Shown here one piece after another: positions 56,431 to 64,000 of a stretch of DNA of 64,000 nt. The stretch is from Streptomyces sp. Je 1-332. GTDB lineage: Bacteria; Actinomycetota; Actinomycetes; Streptomycetales; Streptomycetaceae. Every line of letters starts with the position of its first letter. Position 1 is the stretch's first letter. Location: NCBI RefSeq assembly GCF_040730185.1, contig NZ_CP160402.1, positions 5,704,001-5,768,000 on the forward strand, in the 5' to 3' direction. Position numbers and translations under genes: made by a program. Under the pieces are notes generated by a model, which saw only the letters and a program-made list of their open reading frames with translations, ran no database searches and was not told where the DNA came from.

Positions 56431-57684
56431 CTGAACACCGTCACCGCCGAGATCCTCTCCGTCGGCCTGCTGCTCGCCGTGCTCGCGTTCGCCGTCATAC
56501 GGCCCAAGCAGTGGCCCGAGGCCGCCGCCGCGCTGCCCGCCGCCGGGATCGTCGTGGGGCTCGGGGCCGTTTCGCCTGAGCACGCGCTCGCCGAGGTCGA
56601 GAGTCTGCTGCCCGTGGTGGGGTTTCTGGCTGCCGTGCTCGTGCTCGCGCAACTCTGCGCCGACGACGGGCTGTTCGCCGCCGCCGGGGATCTCGTCGCC
56701 CGGCTCTGCGGTGGGCGGACCCGGGCGCTGCTCGGCGGGGTCTTCGGGGTGGCCGCGGCGATCACCGCCGTGCTCAGCCTCGACGCCACCGTCGTCCTGC
56801 TCACGCCGGTCGTCTTCGCCACCGCCGCCCGCGTCGGCGCGAGGCCACGCCCGCACGTCTACGCCACCGCCCACCTGGCCAACTCGGCCTCGCTCCTGCT
56901 GCCCGTCTCCAACCTCACCAACCTCCTCGCCCTCACCGCCAGTGGGCTCACCTTCACCCGGTTCGCGTTCCTGATGGCGTTGCCCTGGCTGGTCGCCATC
57001 GGGATCGAATACCTCGCCTTCCGGCGGTACTTCGCCGCCGATCTGGACGCCGGCGCCGAGGAGGCCAAGGAGGTCGAACCGACCCCCGTACCGGTCTTCA
57101 CACTCGTCGTCCTCGGTCTCACGCTCGCCGGGTTCGTCGGCACCTCGCTGGCCGGAGCGGAACCCCTGTGGGCCGCTCTCGCCGGAGCCGTCGTCCTCGC
57201 GGTCCGTGCGCTGCTGCGACGACGGACGAGCCCCACCGCTCTCGTCCGTTCCGCGAGCCCGCTGTTCTGCCTGTTCGTGCTCGCCCTCGGCATCGTCGTC
57301 AAGGCGGTGGTCGACAACGGCCTCGGCTCCGGCATCGAATGGCTCCTGCCGGACGGCGCCTCGCTGCCCGCGCTGCTCGCGATCGCGGGCCTCGCCGCCG
57401 TGCTCGCCAACCTCATCAACAACCTGCCGGCGATCCTCGCTCTCCTGCCCGCCGTCGCGCCCGCCGGGCCCGGCCCCGTCCTCGCCGCCCTGATCGGCGT
57501 CAACATCGGCCCGAACCTGACCTACGTCGGCTCGCTCGCCACCCTGCTGTGGCGCCGCATCCTGCACGACCACGGAACGGACGCCGAGTTGGGGACCTTC
57601 ACCCGCCTCGGCGTGCTGACCGTGCCCCTCACGCTGGCGGCGTCCACCGTCGCGCTGTGGGCGGGGCTGCTGATCGGCGCCTGA
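56431..57684 (+). CDS. ArsB/SLC13-like anion permease, probable CTG start
   Basis: A ~417-residue permease with about 11 helices and the SLC13/ArsB-type pattern: two similar halves, with ANSASLLLPVSNLTNLLALT and IGPNLTYVGSLATLLWRR as ligand-loop candidates. Arsenite or dicarboxylate-type anions are possible substrates. The first ATG/GTG in frame (GTG 56479) would cut off the N-terminus of the first helix. CTG 56431 gives LNTVTAEILSVGLLLAVL and has GGAG exactly 7 nt upstream, so CTG is the likely start codon. The sequence just before it could also form a hairpin. Confidence 0.82.
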   Translation: MNTVTAEILSVGLLLAVLAFAVIRPKQWPEAAAALPAAGIVVGLGAVSPEHALAEVESLLPVVGFLAAVLVLAQLCADDGLFAAAGDLVARLCGGRTRALLGGVFGVAAAITAVLSLDATVVLLTPVVFATAARVGARPRPHVYATAHLANSASLLLPVSNLTNLLALTASGLTFTRFAFLMALPWLVAIGIEYLAFRRYFAADLDAGAEEAKEVEPTPVPVFTLVVLGLTLAGFVGTSLAGAEPLWAALAGAVVLAVRALLRRRTSPTALVRSASPLFCLFVLALGIVVKAVVDNGLGSGIEWLLPDGASLPALLAIAGLAAVLANLINNLPAILALLPAVAPAGPGPVLAALIGVNIGPNLTYVGSLATLLWRRILHDHGTDAELGTFTRLGVLTVPLTLAASTVALWAGLLIGA

Positions 57685-57697
57685 GCCCCAGGCATCC

Positions 57698-57752
57698 GTT
57701 CACGTCGACTTCGTCCCCAAGTCTTCACAGGGATACCGGACTTCACTAGCGT
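57698..57752 (+). promoter_or_regulatory. Promoter with possible PHO box before the phospholipase C gene
   Basis: TTCACA (57724-57729), 17 nt, TAGCGT (57747-57752) is a good housekeeping-type pair. Directly upstream, GTTCACGTCGA (57698-57708) and CTTCGTCCCCA (57709-57719) are adjacent 11-nt units similar to PhoP direct repeats. The position fits phosphate-dependent activation, but the second unit is a weak match. Confidence 0.5.
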
Positions 57753-57812
57753 CCCGCCGAGCAGGTCAATGGATCAGCGGAGAACCATTGGCCGTCGACT
57801 GGAGGTCGTTAC

Positions 57813-59918
57813 GTGTCCCCGGAGATTTCCCGCAGGCGACTGATGGCGGTCGGCGGTGGCGCGCTCGGCGCCGCCGCCGTCGGATCGTTCCTGCCGCCGT
57901 CGTTGCAGCAGGCACTGGCACAGGACCGGCACAAACCCGGCGGTGGCGGGCTCGACTCGATCGAGCACGTCGTCATCCTGATGCAGGAGAACAGGTCCTT
58001 CGACCACTACTTCGGCGCCCTGCGCGGTGTACGCGGCTTCGGTGACCGCAACGCCATCCGGCTCCCGGGCGGGAAGTCCGTGTTCGAACAGCCGGGCGTA
58101 CTGCGCACCGTCATGCCCTTCCCGGTCCGCGAGGCCGCGGCCGCGCAGAAGAAGGACCTGCAGTACATCGGCGCCCTCGACCACTCCTGGAGCGGCGGCT
58201 TCAAGGCCTGGCACGACGGCTGGAACGACGGCTGGATCACCGCCAAGACCGCCGCGACCATGGCGTACTACACGCGCGACGACATCCCGCTGCACTACGA
58301 ACTCGCCGACACCTTCACCGTCTGCGACGCCTACCACTCCTCCATCCACACCTCCACGAGCCCCAACCGCAACCACCTGTGGAGCGGAAAGACGGGTTAC
58401 GAGACGAGCGGCAAGCGGGCCGTCGAGAACGACGCCTACGCCGAGGGCACGCACCCCGGATACGACTGGGGGACCTACGCCGAGCGCCTGGAGAAGGCGG
58501 GCGTGAGCTGGCAGACGTACACGGAGTGGGAGAACTTCACCGACAACCAGATCGAGTTCTTCACCACCTTCAAGGCCATCGCCCGCAAGGTCCTCGCCAA
58601 GACCGGCCTCACCTTCATGGAGGCCTTCTACGCCAAGGTGCGCGACGCCAAGGACGAGGCCGAGCGCGCGAAGCTGCTCGCCACGCTGGAGGAGGGCGTC
58701 GCGACCCTCACCAGGGTGGAGAGGTCGCTCTTCGAGCGCGGCCTGCGGCGCGTGCCCACCGGCAAGCTCGCCGAGGAGTTCGCCAAGGACGTCGCGGGCG
58801 GCAAGCTGGCCAAGGTCAGCTATCTGGTGCCGTCCGCCGTGGACTCCGAGCACCCCAGCGTCTCCTCGCCGATCCACAGCGCGACCATCGTCTACAAGGT
58901 CCTGGACGCCCTCGCCTCGCACCCCGAGGTCTGGCGGCGCACCGCCGTCTTCATCAACTACGACGAGAACGACGGCTTCTTCGACCACGTCCCGCCGCCC
59001 GTGCCCGGTGGCGAATCCGCCGAGGAGAAGGAGGAGCGCTGGGAGGGGAAGCCGACCGGCCTCGGCGTGCGCGTCCCCATGCTCGTCGTCTCGCCCTGGA
59101 CCGTCGGCGGCTACGTCTGCTCCGAAGTCTTCGACCACACCTCCGTCGTGCGCTTCCTGGAGAAGTGGACCGGCATCAAGGAACCCAACATCAGCGCCTG
59201 GCGCCGCAAGGTGACCGGCGACCTCACCGGCGCCTTCGACTTCCGGCGCGGCCACCGGCAGCCCGAGGTGGAACAGCCCGGCGCCATCCCGGAGTTCAGC
59301 GGCCGCTGGTCCCCGCAGCCGCCCCTGAAGCAGTCCATGCCGGTGCAGGAGCCGGGCACGCGCCGCGCCCGCCCGCTGCCCTACCAGCCCGACGCGTACG
59401 TGAAGCCGGGCGAGAGCGGTGCTCTCTCGGTGCGGCTGCGCAACGGCGGGCCCTCCAGCGCGCACTTCGCGCTCTACCCGTACGCCGGTGAGTTCGCGGC
59501 CCCGCAGCACCAGGACGTCGTGCGCCAGGGCTCCTGGACCGTGCCGGTGCCCGAGGACGCGTACGACTTCACGATCACGGGGCCGAACGGTTTCCGGCGC
59601 GAGTTCGCGGGCGGCAAGGGCGGCGGCGCGCAGCTGGCCTCCGCGATCACCCGCCGCGAGCTCCACGTGACCCTGGCCAACCGGGGGCGCAAGGAGCTCG
59701 TCTTCACGGTCCAGCCGCTCGGCTACGTGGACGAGGACGACGTCAGGAAGCGGACGCGGATCGTCCGGGTGAAGGCGGGCAGCAGTCGCACGATGGCCTG
59801 GCGGACGGACGACGAGCATGGTTGGTACGACGTCGAGGTCACGGCCGTGGGTGAGCCCGCCTTCCGGCGGCGCCTGATGGGGCACATAGAGGACGGACGC
59901 GCGAGCGTATCGGGCTGA
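57813..59918 (+). CDS. Tat-exported phospholipase C, phosphocholine-specific
   Basis: A 701-residue secreted enzyme. The N-terminus RRRLMAVGGGALGAAAVGS is a twin-arginine signal. Catalytic features of the PlcC/acid phosphatase superfamily are visible: QENRSFDHYFG (~55), HSSIHTSTSPNRNHLWSG (~175), NYDENDGFFDHVPPP (~385), and C-terminal beta domains that bind substrate. It cleaves phosphatidylcholine or sphingomyelin, releasing phosphocholine. The GTG start at 57813 is downstream of a good promoter. A terminator follows. Confidence 0.92.
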   Translation: MSPEISRRRLMAVGGGALGAAAVGSFLPPSLQQALAQDRHKPGGGGLDSIEHVVILMQENRSFDHYFGALRGVRGFGDRNAIRLPGGKSVFEQPGVLRTVMPFPVREAAAAQKKDLQYIGALDHSWSGGFKAWHDGWNDGWITAKTAATMAYYTRDDIPLHYELADTFTVCDAYHSSIHTSTSPNRNHLWSGKTGYETSGKRAVENDAYAEGTHPGYDWGTYAERLEKAGVSWQTYTEWENFTDNQIEFFTTFKAIARKVLAKTGLTFMEAFYAKVRDAKDEAERAKLLATLEEGVATLTRVERSLFERGLRRVPTGKLAEEFAKDVAGGKLAKVSYLVPSAVDSEHPSVSSPIHSATIVYKVLDALASHPEVWRRTAVFINYDENDGFFDHVPPPVPGGESAEEKEERWEGKPTGLGVRVPMLVVSPWTVGGYVCSEVFDHTSVVRFLEKWTGIKEPNISAWRRKVTGDLTGAFDFRRGHRQPEVEQPGAIPEFSGRWSPQPPLKQSMPVQEPGTRRARPLPYQPDAYVKPGESGALSVRLRNGGPSSAHFALYPYAGEFAAPQHQDVVRQGSWTVPVPEDAYDFTITGPNGFRREFAGGKGGGAQLASAITRRELHVTLANRGRKELVFTVQPLGYVDEDDVRKRTRIVRVKAGSSRTMAWRTDDEHGWYDVEVTAVGEPAFRRRLMGHIEDGRASVSG

Positions 59919-59932
59919 AGCCCTCACTTCTC

Positions 59933-59969
59933 AGGGTGTGCGAGGTCCGGGTGGGGCCTCGCACACCCT
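59933..59969 (+). terminator. Terminator after the phospholipase C gene
   Basis: AGGGTGTGCGAGG (59933-59945) pairs with CCTCGCACACCCT (59957-59969), 13 bp with an 11-nt loop, followed by a T-rich stretch. Confidence 0.85.
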
Positions 59970-60132
59970 TTGTGCTCTTGTGAGGTAACCCACGAACCGG
60001 ACCAACGATCTCCAGGTCCTGTCAAAGTGTCCCTGGCGCTCATGTCATCGCTCATACGTTCTTTGCGGGCTGTTCAGGTCATTCAAGACGCTTCCCGATA
60101 AAGATCCACGAACCACATCAGGGAGCCGGTCT

Positions 60133-62406
60133 GTGGCAGCACTCGCACGGTGGTGTGTGAACCACCGTCTCCTCGCAGTTCTGCTCTGGATCGTCGCCCT
60201 CTCGGGGGCCGCGAGCGCCGCGGCCGTCGCAGGATCCGCGTACTCGAACGACTACGAGGTGCCGGGCACCGAGTCCGGCCGTGCGAGCCAGCTCCTGAAC
60301 GAGGGATTCGAAGGCCTCGGCGGTGACAGCAACACCGTGGTCTGGAAGACCGAAGCGGGCACCACCGTGCGGGCGGCCGACGTCGAGCAGACGATGACCG
60401 ACGCCCTCGACAGGATCGAGGACATGCCGGCGGTGGCCTCCGTCAGCAGCCCGTACGAGGGGCGCGGCGCCGCACAGATCAGCGACGACGGGCGCATCGC
60501 GTACGCGAACGTCACCTTCCACGAGCAGGCCGACGCCGTGGACAAGGCGGACGCCCAGGCCCTCGTCGACACCGCGAAGGCCGCCGATTCGGACAGCCTG
60601 GACGTCGAGCTCGGCGGCAGCGCCGTCGGCCTCACCGAGTCCAAGAGCGCGCAGACCGCCGAGATCGTCGGGGTCGCCGTCGCCGCCGTCGTGCTCTTCC
60701 TCGCCTTCGGCTCGCTCGCCGCCTCGATCCTGCCCATCGCCACCGCGCTGGTGTCGGTCGGCACGGCGTACGCGGGCATCGTGCTGCTCGGGCACGTCAT
60801 GACCGTCGCGGACTTCGCCCCGATGCTGGGCACCCTGATCGGGCTCGGCGTCGGCATCGACTACGCGCTGTTCATCGTGACCAGACATCGCAAGGGCCTC
60901 AAGCAGGGCCTGCCCGTGGCCGTCGCCGCCGAGCGCGCGGTCGCCACCACCGGGCGCGCGGTCGTCTTCGCGGGCGCCACCGTGTGCATCGCGCTGCTCG
61001 GCATGCTCATCCTGCGGCTCAGCTTCCTCAACGGGGTCGCGATCGCGGGCTCGCTGACCGTGCTCCTCACCGTCGCCGCTTCGGTGACCCTGCTCCCGGC
61101 GCTCCTGTCCTGGATCGGACCGCGCGCGCTCAGCCGCCGGGAACGGCGAGCCCTCGCCGAGCACGGCCCGGCCCCGGAGCTGCCCACCGGGCTCGCCGCC
61201 CGCTGGTCAGCGTTCGTGGAGCGGCACCCGAAGCTGCTCGGCGGTGTCGCCGTCGCCGTGATGGCGCTGCTCGCCCTGCCCACGCTCTCCCTGCACCTCG
61301 GCACGTCCGACCAGGGCAACAACCCGGCGTCGACCACCACCCGACAGGCCTACGACCTGCTCGCCGACGGCTTCGGCCCCGGCGTGAACGGCCCCCTCAC
61401 CCTCGTCACGGACGTCGCGGGAGCGGGCGACCGGCTCGCCCTGACCAACCTCGTCCCCACGCTGGAATCGACCGAGGGCGTCGCCTCCGTCAGCCCCGTC
61501 ACGTACGACGCCGACGGCACGGTCGCCCACATCACCGTCGTACCCAACTCCTCTCCGCAGTCCGAGCGGACCAGCGATCTCGTCGACCGGCTGCGCGACG
61601 ACGTGCTGCCCAGGGCCGAGGCCGACACCTCGCTCGGCCTGGAGGTGGGCGGTGTCACGGCGAGCTACGACGACTTCGCGGAGATCATCGTCGGCAAGCT
61701 GCCGCTCTTCGTCGGCGTGGTCATCGGCCTCGGCTGTGTCCTGCTGCTTCTCGCCTTCCGGTCCATCGGCATCCCCCTGAAGGCCGCCGCGATGAACGTG
61801 GCGGCGGTGGCGTCCGCCTTCGGGGTCGTCGTCGCGATCTTCCAGTGGGGCTGGGGGAGCGAGCTGCTCGGCCTCGGCTCGGCAGGACCGATCGAACCCT
61901 TCCTGCCCGTGATCATGGTGTCCGTCCTCTTCGGGCTCTCGATGGACTACCAGGTCTTCCTGGTCAGCCGGATGTACGAGGAGTGGCTGGAGACCGGCGA
62001 CAACCGGCGGGCCGTCCGCGTGGGCCTCGCCGAGACGAGCCGCGTGATCAACTCCGCGGCCGTGATCATGATTTCGGTCTTCCTCGCCTTCGTCCTGAGC
62101 GGCGACCGGGTCATCGCGATGTTCGGCATCGGCCTCGCCGCCGCGGTCGCGCTCGACGCGTTCGTCCTGCGCACGCTCCTCGTGCCGGCCCTGATGCACA
62201 TGCTGGGCGGCGCCAACTGGTGGCTGCCGCGGGGCCTGGACCGCCTGCTACCGCGCATCAGCATCGAGCCGCCGGAATGTCGCTCGAATACGTCTGTCGT
62301 GAGTGCGAGGATCCGGGGGCAACGGGACGCGCGGGACGCCCCGGGCGTGGTGCCGGACGGATCGAAGGAGCAGGATGTTCGCGATATCGCTGGGCGAGGG
62401 CGCTGA
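60133..62406 (+). CDS. MMPL-family RND exporter
   Basis: A 757-residue transporter with two homologous halves: one helix at residues ~12-35, a large extracellular loop, then five helices; the pattern repeats from ~375. Typical motifs are LGVGIDYALFIVTRHR (residues ~240-255) and FGLSMDYQVFLVSRMYEEW (~600-618), with the Asp residues that carry protons. The substrate (lipid, siderophore or antibiotic) is unknown. The C-terminal ~60 residues are hydrophilic and overlap the GNAT gene by 32 nt. Confidence 0.9.
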   Translation: MAALARWCVNHRLLAVLLWIVALSGAASAAAVAGSAYSNDYEVPGTESGRASQLLNEGFEGLGGDSNTVVWKTEAGTTVRAADVEQTMTDALDRIEDMPAVASVSSPYEGRGAAQISDDGRIAYANVTFHEQADAVDKADAQALVDTAKAADSDSLDVELGGSAVGLTESKSAQTAEIVGVAVAAVVLFLAFGSLAASILPIATALVSVGTAYAGIVLLGHVMTVADFAPMLGTLIGLGVGIDYALFIVTRHRKGLKQGLPVAVAAERAVATTGRAVVFAGATVCIALLGMLILRLSFLNGVAIAGSLTVLLTVAASVTLLPALLSWIGPRALSRRERRALAEHGPAPELPTGLAARWSAFVERHPKLLGGVAVAVMALLALPTLSLHLGTSDQGNNPASTTTRQAYDLLADGFGPGVNGPLTLVTDVAGAGDRLALTNLVPTLESTEGVASVSPVTYDADGTVAHITVVPNSSPQSERTSDLVDRLRDDVLPRAEADTSLGLEVGGVTASYDDFAEIIVGKLPLFVGVVIGLGCVLLLLAFRSIGIPLKAAAMNVAAVASAFGVVVAIFQWGWGSELLGLGSAGPIEPFLPVIMVSVLFGLSMDYQVFLVSRMYEEWLETGDNRRAVRVGLAETSRVINSAAVIMISVFLAFVLSGDRVIAMFGIGLAAAVALDAFVLRTLLVPALMHMLGGANWWLPRGLDRLLPRISIEPPECRSNTSVVSARIRGQRDARDAPGVVPDGSKEQDVRDIAGRGR

Positions 62407-62953
62407 GCTGCGGCCCATCGAGCCCTGGCAGGCGCAGGAGTTCCTCACGCACATCGAGCGTGCGCGGGAGTACACGGGGCCGTGGGTGCCCCTGACCGTG
62501 CGGGTGAAGGACCTCGATTCGGCGCGGGAGCTGCTCCAGACGTTCGCCGACAAGCAGGCCGCCGACACGGGCCGCCTGTACGGCATCTGGCTGGACGGCA
62601 CGCTCGTCGGCGGAGTGCTCTTCCGGATCTTCGACACGGCCATGGAGAGCTGCGAGGTCGGCGTCTGGCTGGAGCCTTCGGCCGCGGGGCGTGGCCTGAT
62701 CACCAGGGCGAGCCGGGTCCTCATCGACTGGGCGGTGGACGAGCGCGGCATGCACCGCGTGGAGTGGATGGTCTCCACGGCGAACGACCGCAGCAAGGCG
62801 GTGGCCCAGCGGCTCGGGATGACCAAGGACGGGGTGCTGCGGGAGTGCTTTCCCTGGCAGGGGGTGCGGCACGACATGGAGGTGTGGTCGGTGCTCGCGC
62901 CGGAGTGGCGAAAGGCCCGCGAGGCCGCGAAAGCCGGGGTTTCGGCTCGTTAA
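62375..62953 (+). CDS. GNAT acetyltransferase (RimJ/RimL-like)
   Basis: A 192-residue acetyltransferase. The acetyl-CoA-binding motif region reads VGVWLEPSAAGRGLITRASR (~102-121), and the RimL-like ending has RLGMTKDGVLRECFPWQGVRHDMEVWS. Its substrate is not evident. ATG 62375 has AAGGAG 4 nt upstream and overlaps the 3' end of the MMPL exporter gene, so they are coupled. Confidence 0.88.
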   Translation: MFAISLGEGAELRPIEPWQAQEFLTHIERAREYTGPWVPLTVRVKDLDSARELLQTFADKQAADTGRLYGIWLDGTLVGGVLFRIFDTAMESCEVGVWLEPSAAGRGLITRASRVLIDWAVDERGMHRVEWMVSTANDRSKAVAQRLGMTKDGVLRECFPWQGVRHDMEVWSVLAPEWRKAREAAKAGVSAR

Positions 62954-62988
62954 GAAAGCTCTCATACTCCGTCCGTACGGTGCGGGGC

Positions 62989-63582
62989 ATGGGAACCAAG
63001 ACACAGGATGAGACCGCGGCCGAGGCGGCCGCGAAGCCCGCAGAGCCGGAGGCCGCGGACACCGCTGACACCACGGACGCCACGGGCGTCACGAAGGTGG
63101 ACGCCACCAAGGCAGATGCCGTCGACGCCGACGAGGCCGATGACGCCGACGAGCTCGTCGTGGTCGAGGAGGTCGCTCCGGCCAGGTCCGGTGGCGTGTT
63201 CCAGGGCGCCGCGGCCGTCGTCTCCGCCGCTCTCGGTGTGATCGGCCTGTCCGGAGGCTGGCTCGGCACGGTCGCAGCGGCCCGCGCGAACATCGTCGGG
63301 CAGCTGGAGACCAAGCAGTCGGCGAGCGTCGCCGACCAGATCCAGGCGCTGTACGGCGACTCCTGGCAGGTCACGGCGCTGATCGCCGGAGCCTTCGCGC
63401 TCGCCGCGCTGGTCGTCGGCTTCGTCGTCCTGGTACGGCCCGCGTTCGGCGCGCCCGACCAGGTGCAGGCGCCGTGGATCAAGTCGGTGGCCTGGGCGGG
63501 TGTCGCCCTGGGCGTCATCGGCCTGCTGCTGGCCATCGCGAAGTACTCGGACCTGATCTACGGGCTGCCGTCGACGAGTTGA
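62989..63582 (+). CDS. Membrane protein with an acidic N-terminal domain
   Basis: A 197-residue protein. The N-terminal ~68 residues are repetitive and very rich in Ala, Thr, Asp and Glu; the rest holds three hydrophobic helices (AAAVVSAALGVIGLSGGWLG, IAGAFALAALVVGFVVLV, VAWAGVALGVIGLLLAIA). I do not recognise a family. ATG 62989 follows a -10 box TACGGT (62976-62981) and looks leaderless. A strong terminator follows. Confidence 0.75.
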   Translation: MGTKTQDETAAEAAAKPAEPEAADTADTTDATGVTKVDATKADAVDADEADDADELVVVEEVAPARSGGVFQGAAAVVSAALGVIGLSGGWLGTVAAARANIVGQLETKQSASVADQIQALYGDSWQVTALIAGAFALAALVVGFVVLVRPAFGAPDQVQAPWIKSVAWAGVALGVIGLLLAIAKYSDLIYGLPSTS

Positions 63583-63620
63583 TGGCAGCGGGGCCGCTCC
63601 GACGGCCGCGAAGTGTGCAG

Positions 63621-63656
63621 AACGCCGGTGGGGCTCACTCGAGCCCCACCGGCGTT
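63621..63656 (+). terminator. Terminator with a 16-bp stem
   Basis: AACGCCGGTGGGGCTC (63621-63636) pairs with GAGCCCCACCGGCGTT (63641-63656) around ACTC, followed by TCCG. The stem is perfect. Two imperfect copies of CCCCTAAGGCCCCC follow further on (63670-63707). Confidence 0.85.
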
Positions 63657-63823
63657 TCCGCGTCCGTAAGCCCCCTAAGGCCCCCTCTCAGTCCCCTAAG
63701 GCCCCCCGCCCCCGCAAGATGCGGCACTCTCCCGATGTGCCGCCCCTGCCTGGGAGACGAAAGTAAAGGCATCGCAGGAAGCGAAGCCGGAAACCGGACG
63801 TCACACCAGCTCAGGGAGTCACC

Positions 63824-64000
63824 ATGTTCGAGTACGAGATGCACCAGCTCCGCGCCGCCGACCTGGCCCGCGAGGCCGACCGCCGCCGCCTCCTGCGCGA
63901 GGCCCGTGAGGCCAACGCGGCCCGCCGCCGCTCGGCGCGTCACGAATCCGAGGGGCGGGTGAGCACCGGCCAGTGGCGGAGGACCCGCGCCACCCGGGCC
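63824..64000 (+). CDS. Small basic protein, 3' end beyond the window
   Basis: At least 59 residues, starting MFEYEMHQLRAADLAREADR and rich in Arg and Ala throughout, with a predicted long amphipathic helix. No stop codon occurs before the window ends. GGGAG lies 6 nt before ATG 63824. I do not recognise a domain; small Arg-rich proteins of this kind are common and unannotated in streptomycetes. Confidence 0.6.
   Translation, partial: MFEYEMHQLRAADLAREADRRRLLREAREANAARRRSARHESEGRVSTGQWRRTRATRA

Noticed and set aside
54697..57573. 958-codon open frame on the minus strand opposite gatB and the anion permease
   Set aside because: Low-complexity Gly/Arg/Asp/Val composition and no motifs; antisense shadow of real genes.
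63670..63710. Repeats of CCCCTAAGGCCCCC as a CRISPR-like or phage attachment site
   Set aside because: Only two imperfect copies, no spacer pattern and no integrase nearby.

Overview
This window reads as chromosomal DNA of a Streptomyces or a very close actinomycete. The GC content is very high with the usual third-position bias. Many genes start at GTG. Many promoters place a TANNNT -10 box about seven bases before the start codon, which suggests leaderless mRNAs. Gene order from sdaA-glyA-gcvH-gcvT through a peptide ABC transporter, mnmA, ligA, a GGDEF-EAL protein and gatCAB matches the SCO5469-SCO5501 part of S. coelicolor as I remember it. I see no phage, insertion sequence, CRISPR array, rRNA or tRNA. 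It looks like core chromosome with scattered lineage-specific insertions.

Layout. 1-7069: the 5' end of a secreted S1 protease, a LysR regulator, glgX, and two tandem L,D-transpeptidase lipoproteins. 7137-11697: an enoyl-CoA hydratase, a RsbW-like ATP-binding protein, a coupled pair of lipoproteins (a degenerate polysaccharide deacetylase and a beta-propeller), and a GH25-like protein without a signal peptide. 11726-14714: three overlapping genes (two membrane proteins and a dinucleotide-binding protein) facing a MerR regulator across a 15-bp inverted repeat. 14711-18191: a FadR-type regulator facing leuA, which has a leucine-rich leader peptide and mutually exclusive RNA hairpins, then an ABC ATPase.

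18264-25923: an EF-hand protein; the glycine-serine block gcvT-gcvH-glyA-sdaA behind a tandem glycine riboswitch; a P-loop protein; two SseB-like paralogues. 26234-32606: a five-gene peptide ABC transporter with a strong hairpin after the binding-protein gene. 32803-40451: a TRIC-like channel, a thioesterase, a sulfur module (YeiH-type exporter, cysteine dioxygenase, LysR), a frameshifted WYL regulator, an alpha/beta hydrolase, a DesT/FabR-like TetR regulator with twin operators, and two small membrane proteins.

40500-49940: cysteine desulfurase and mnmA (tRNA thiolation) around a P450 and a Tat-exported amidase; then DUF427, LOG, SDR, a MetE-like protein and ligA. 50190-56292: rmdB (a c-di-GMP enzyme with one TTA codon) and gatC-gatA-small membrane gene-gatB, for indirect glutaminyl-tRNA synthesis. 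56431-64000: an anion permease that seems to start at CTG, a Tat-exported phospholipase C with a possible PHO box, an MMPL exporter overlapping a GNAT gene, an acidic-N-terminus membrane protein, and the start of a small basic ORF.

Most notable are regulatory architectures: the leuA leader, the direct repeats on its -35 box, the MerR and DesT-like operators, promoters with the -10 box inside a perfect inverted repeat, the TTA codon in rmdB, the CTG start, and a dispersed repeat present twice. I found no convincing new multi-gene system. The best candidates for unexplained function are the deacetylase-like/propeller pair and the MerR-linked membrane trio.
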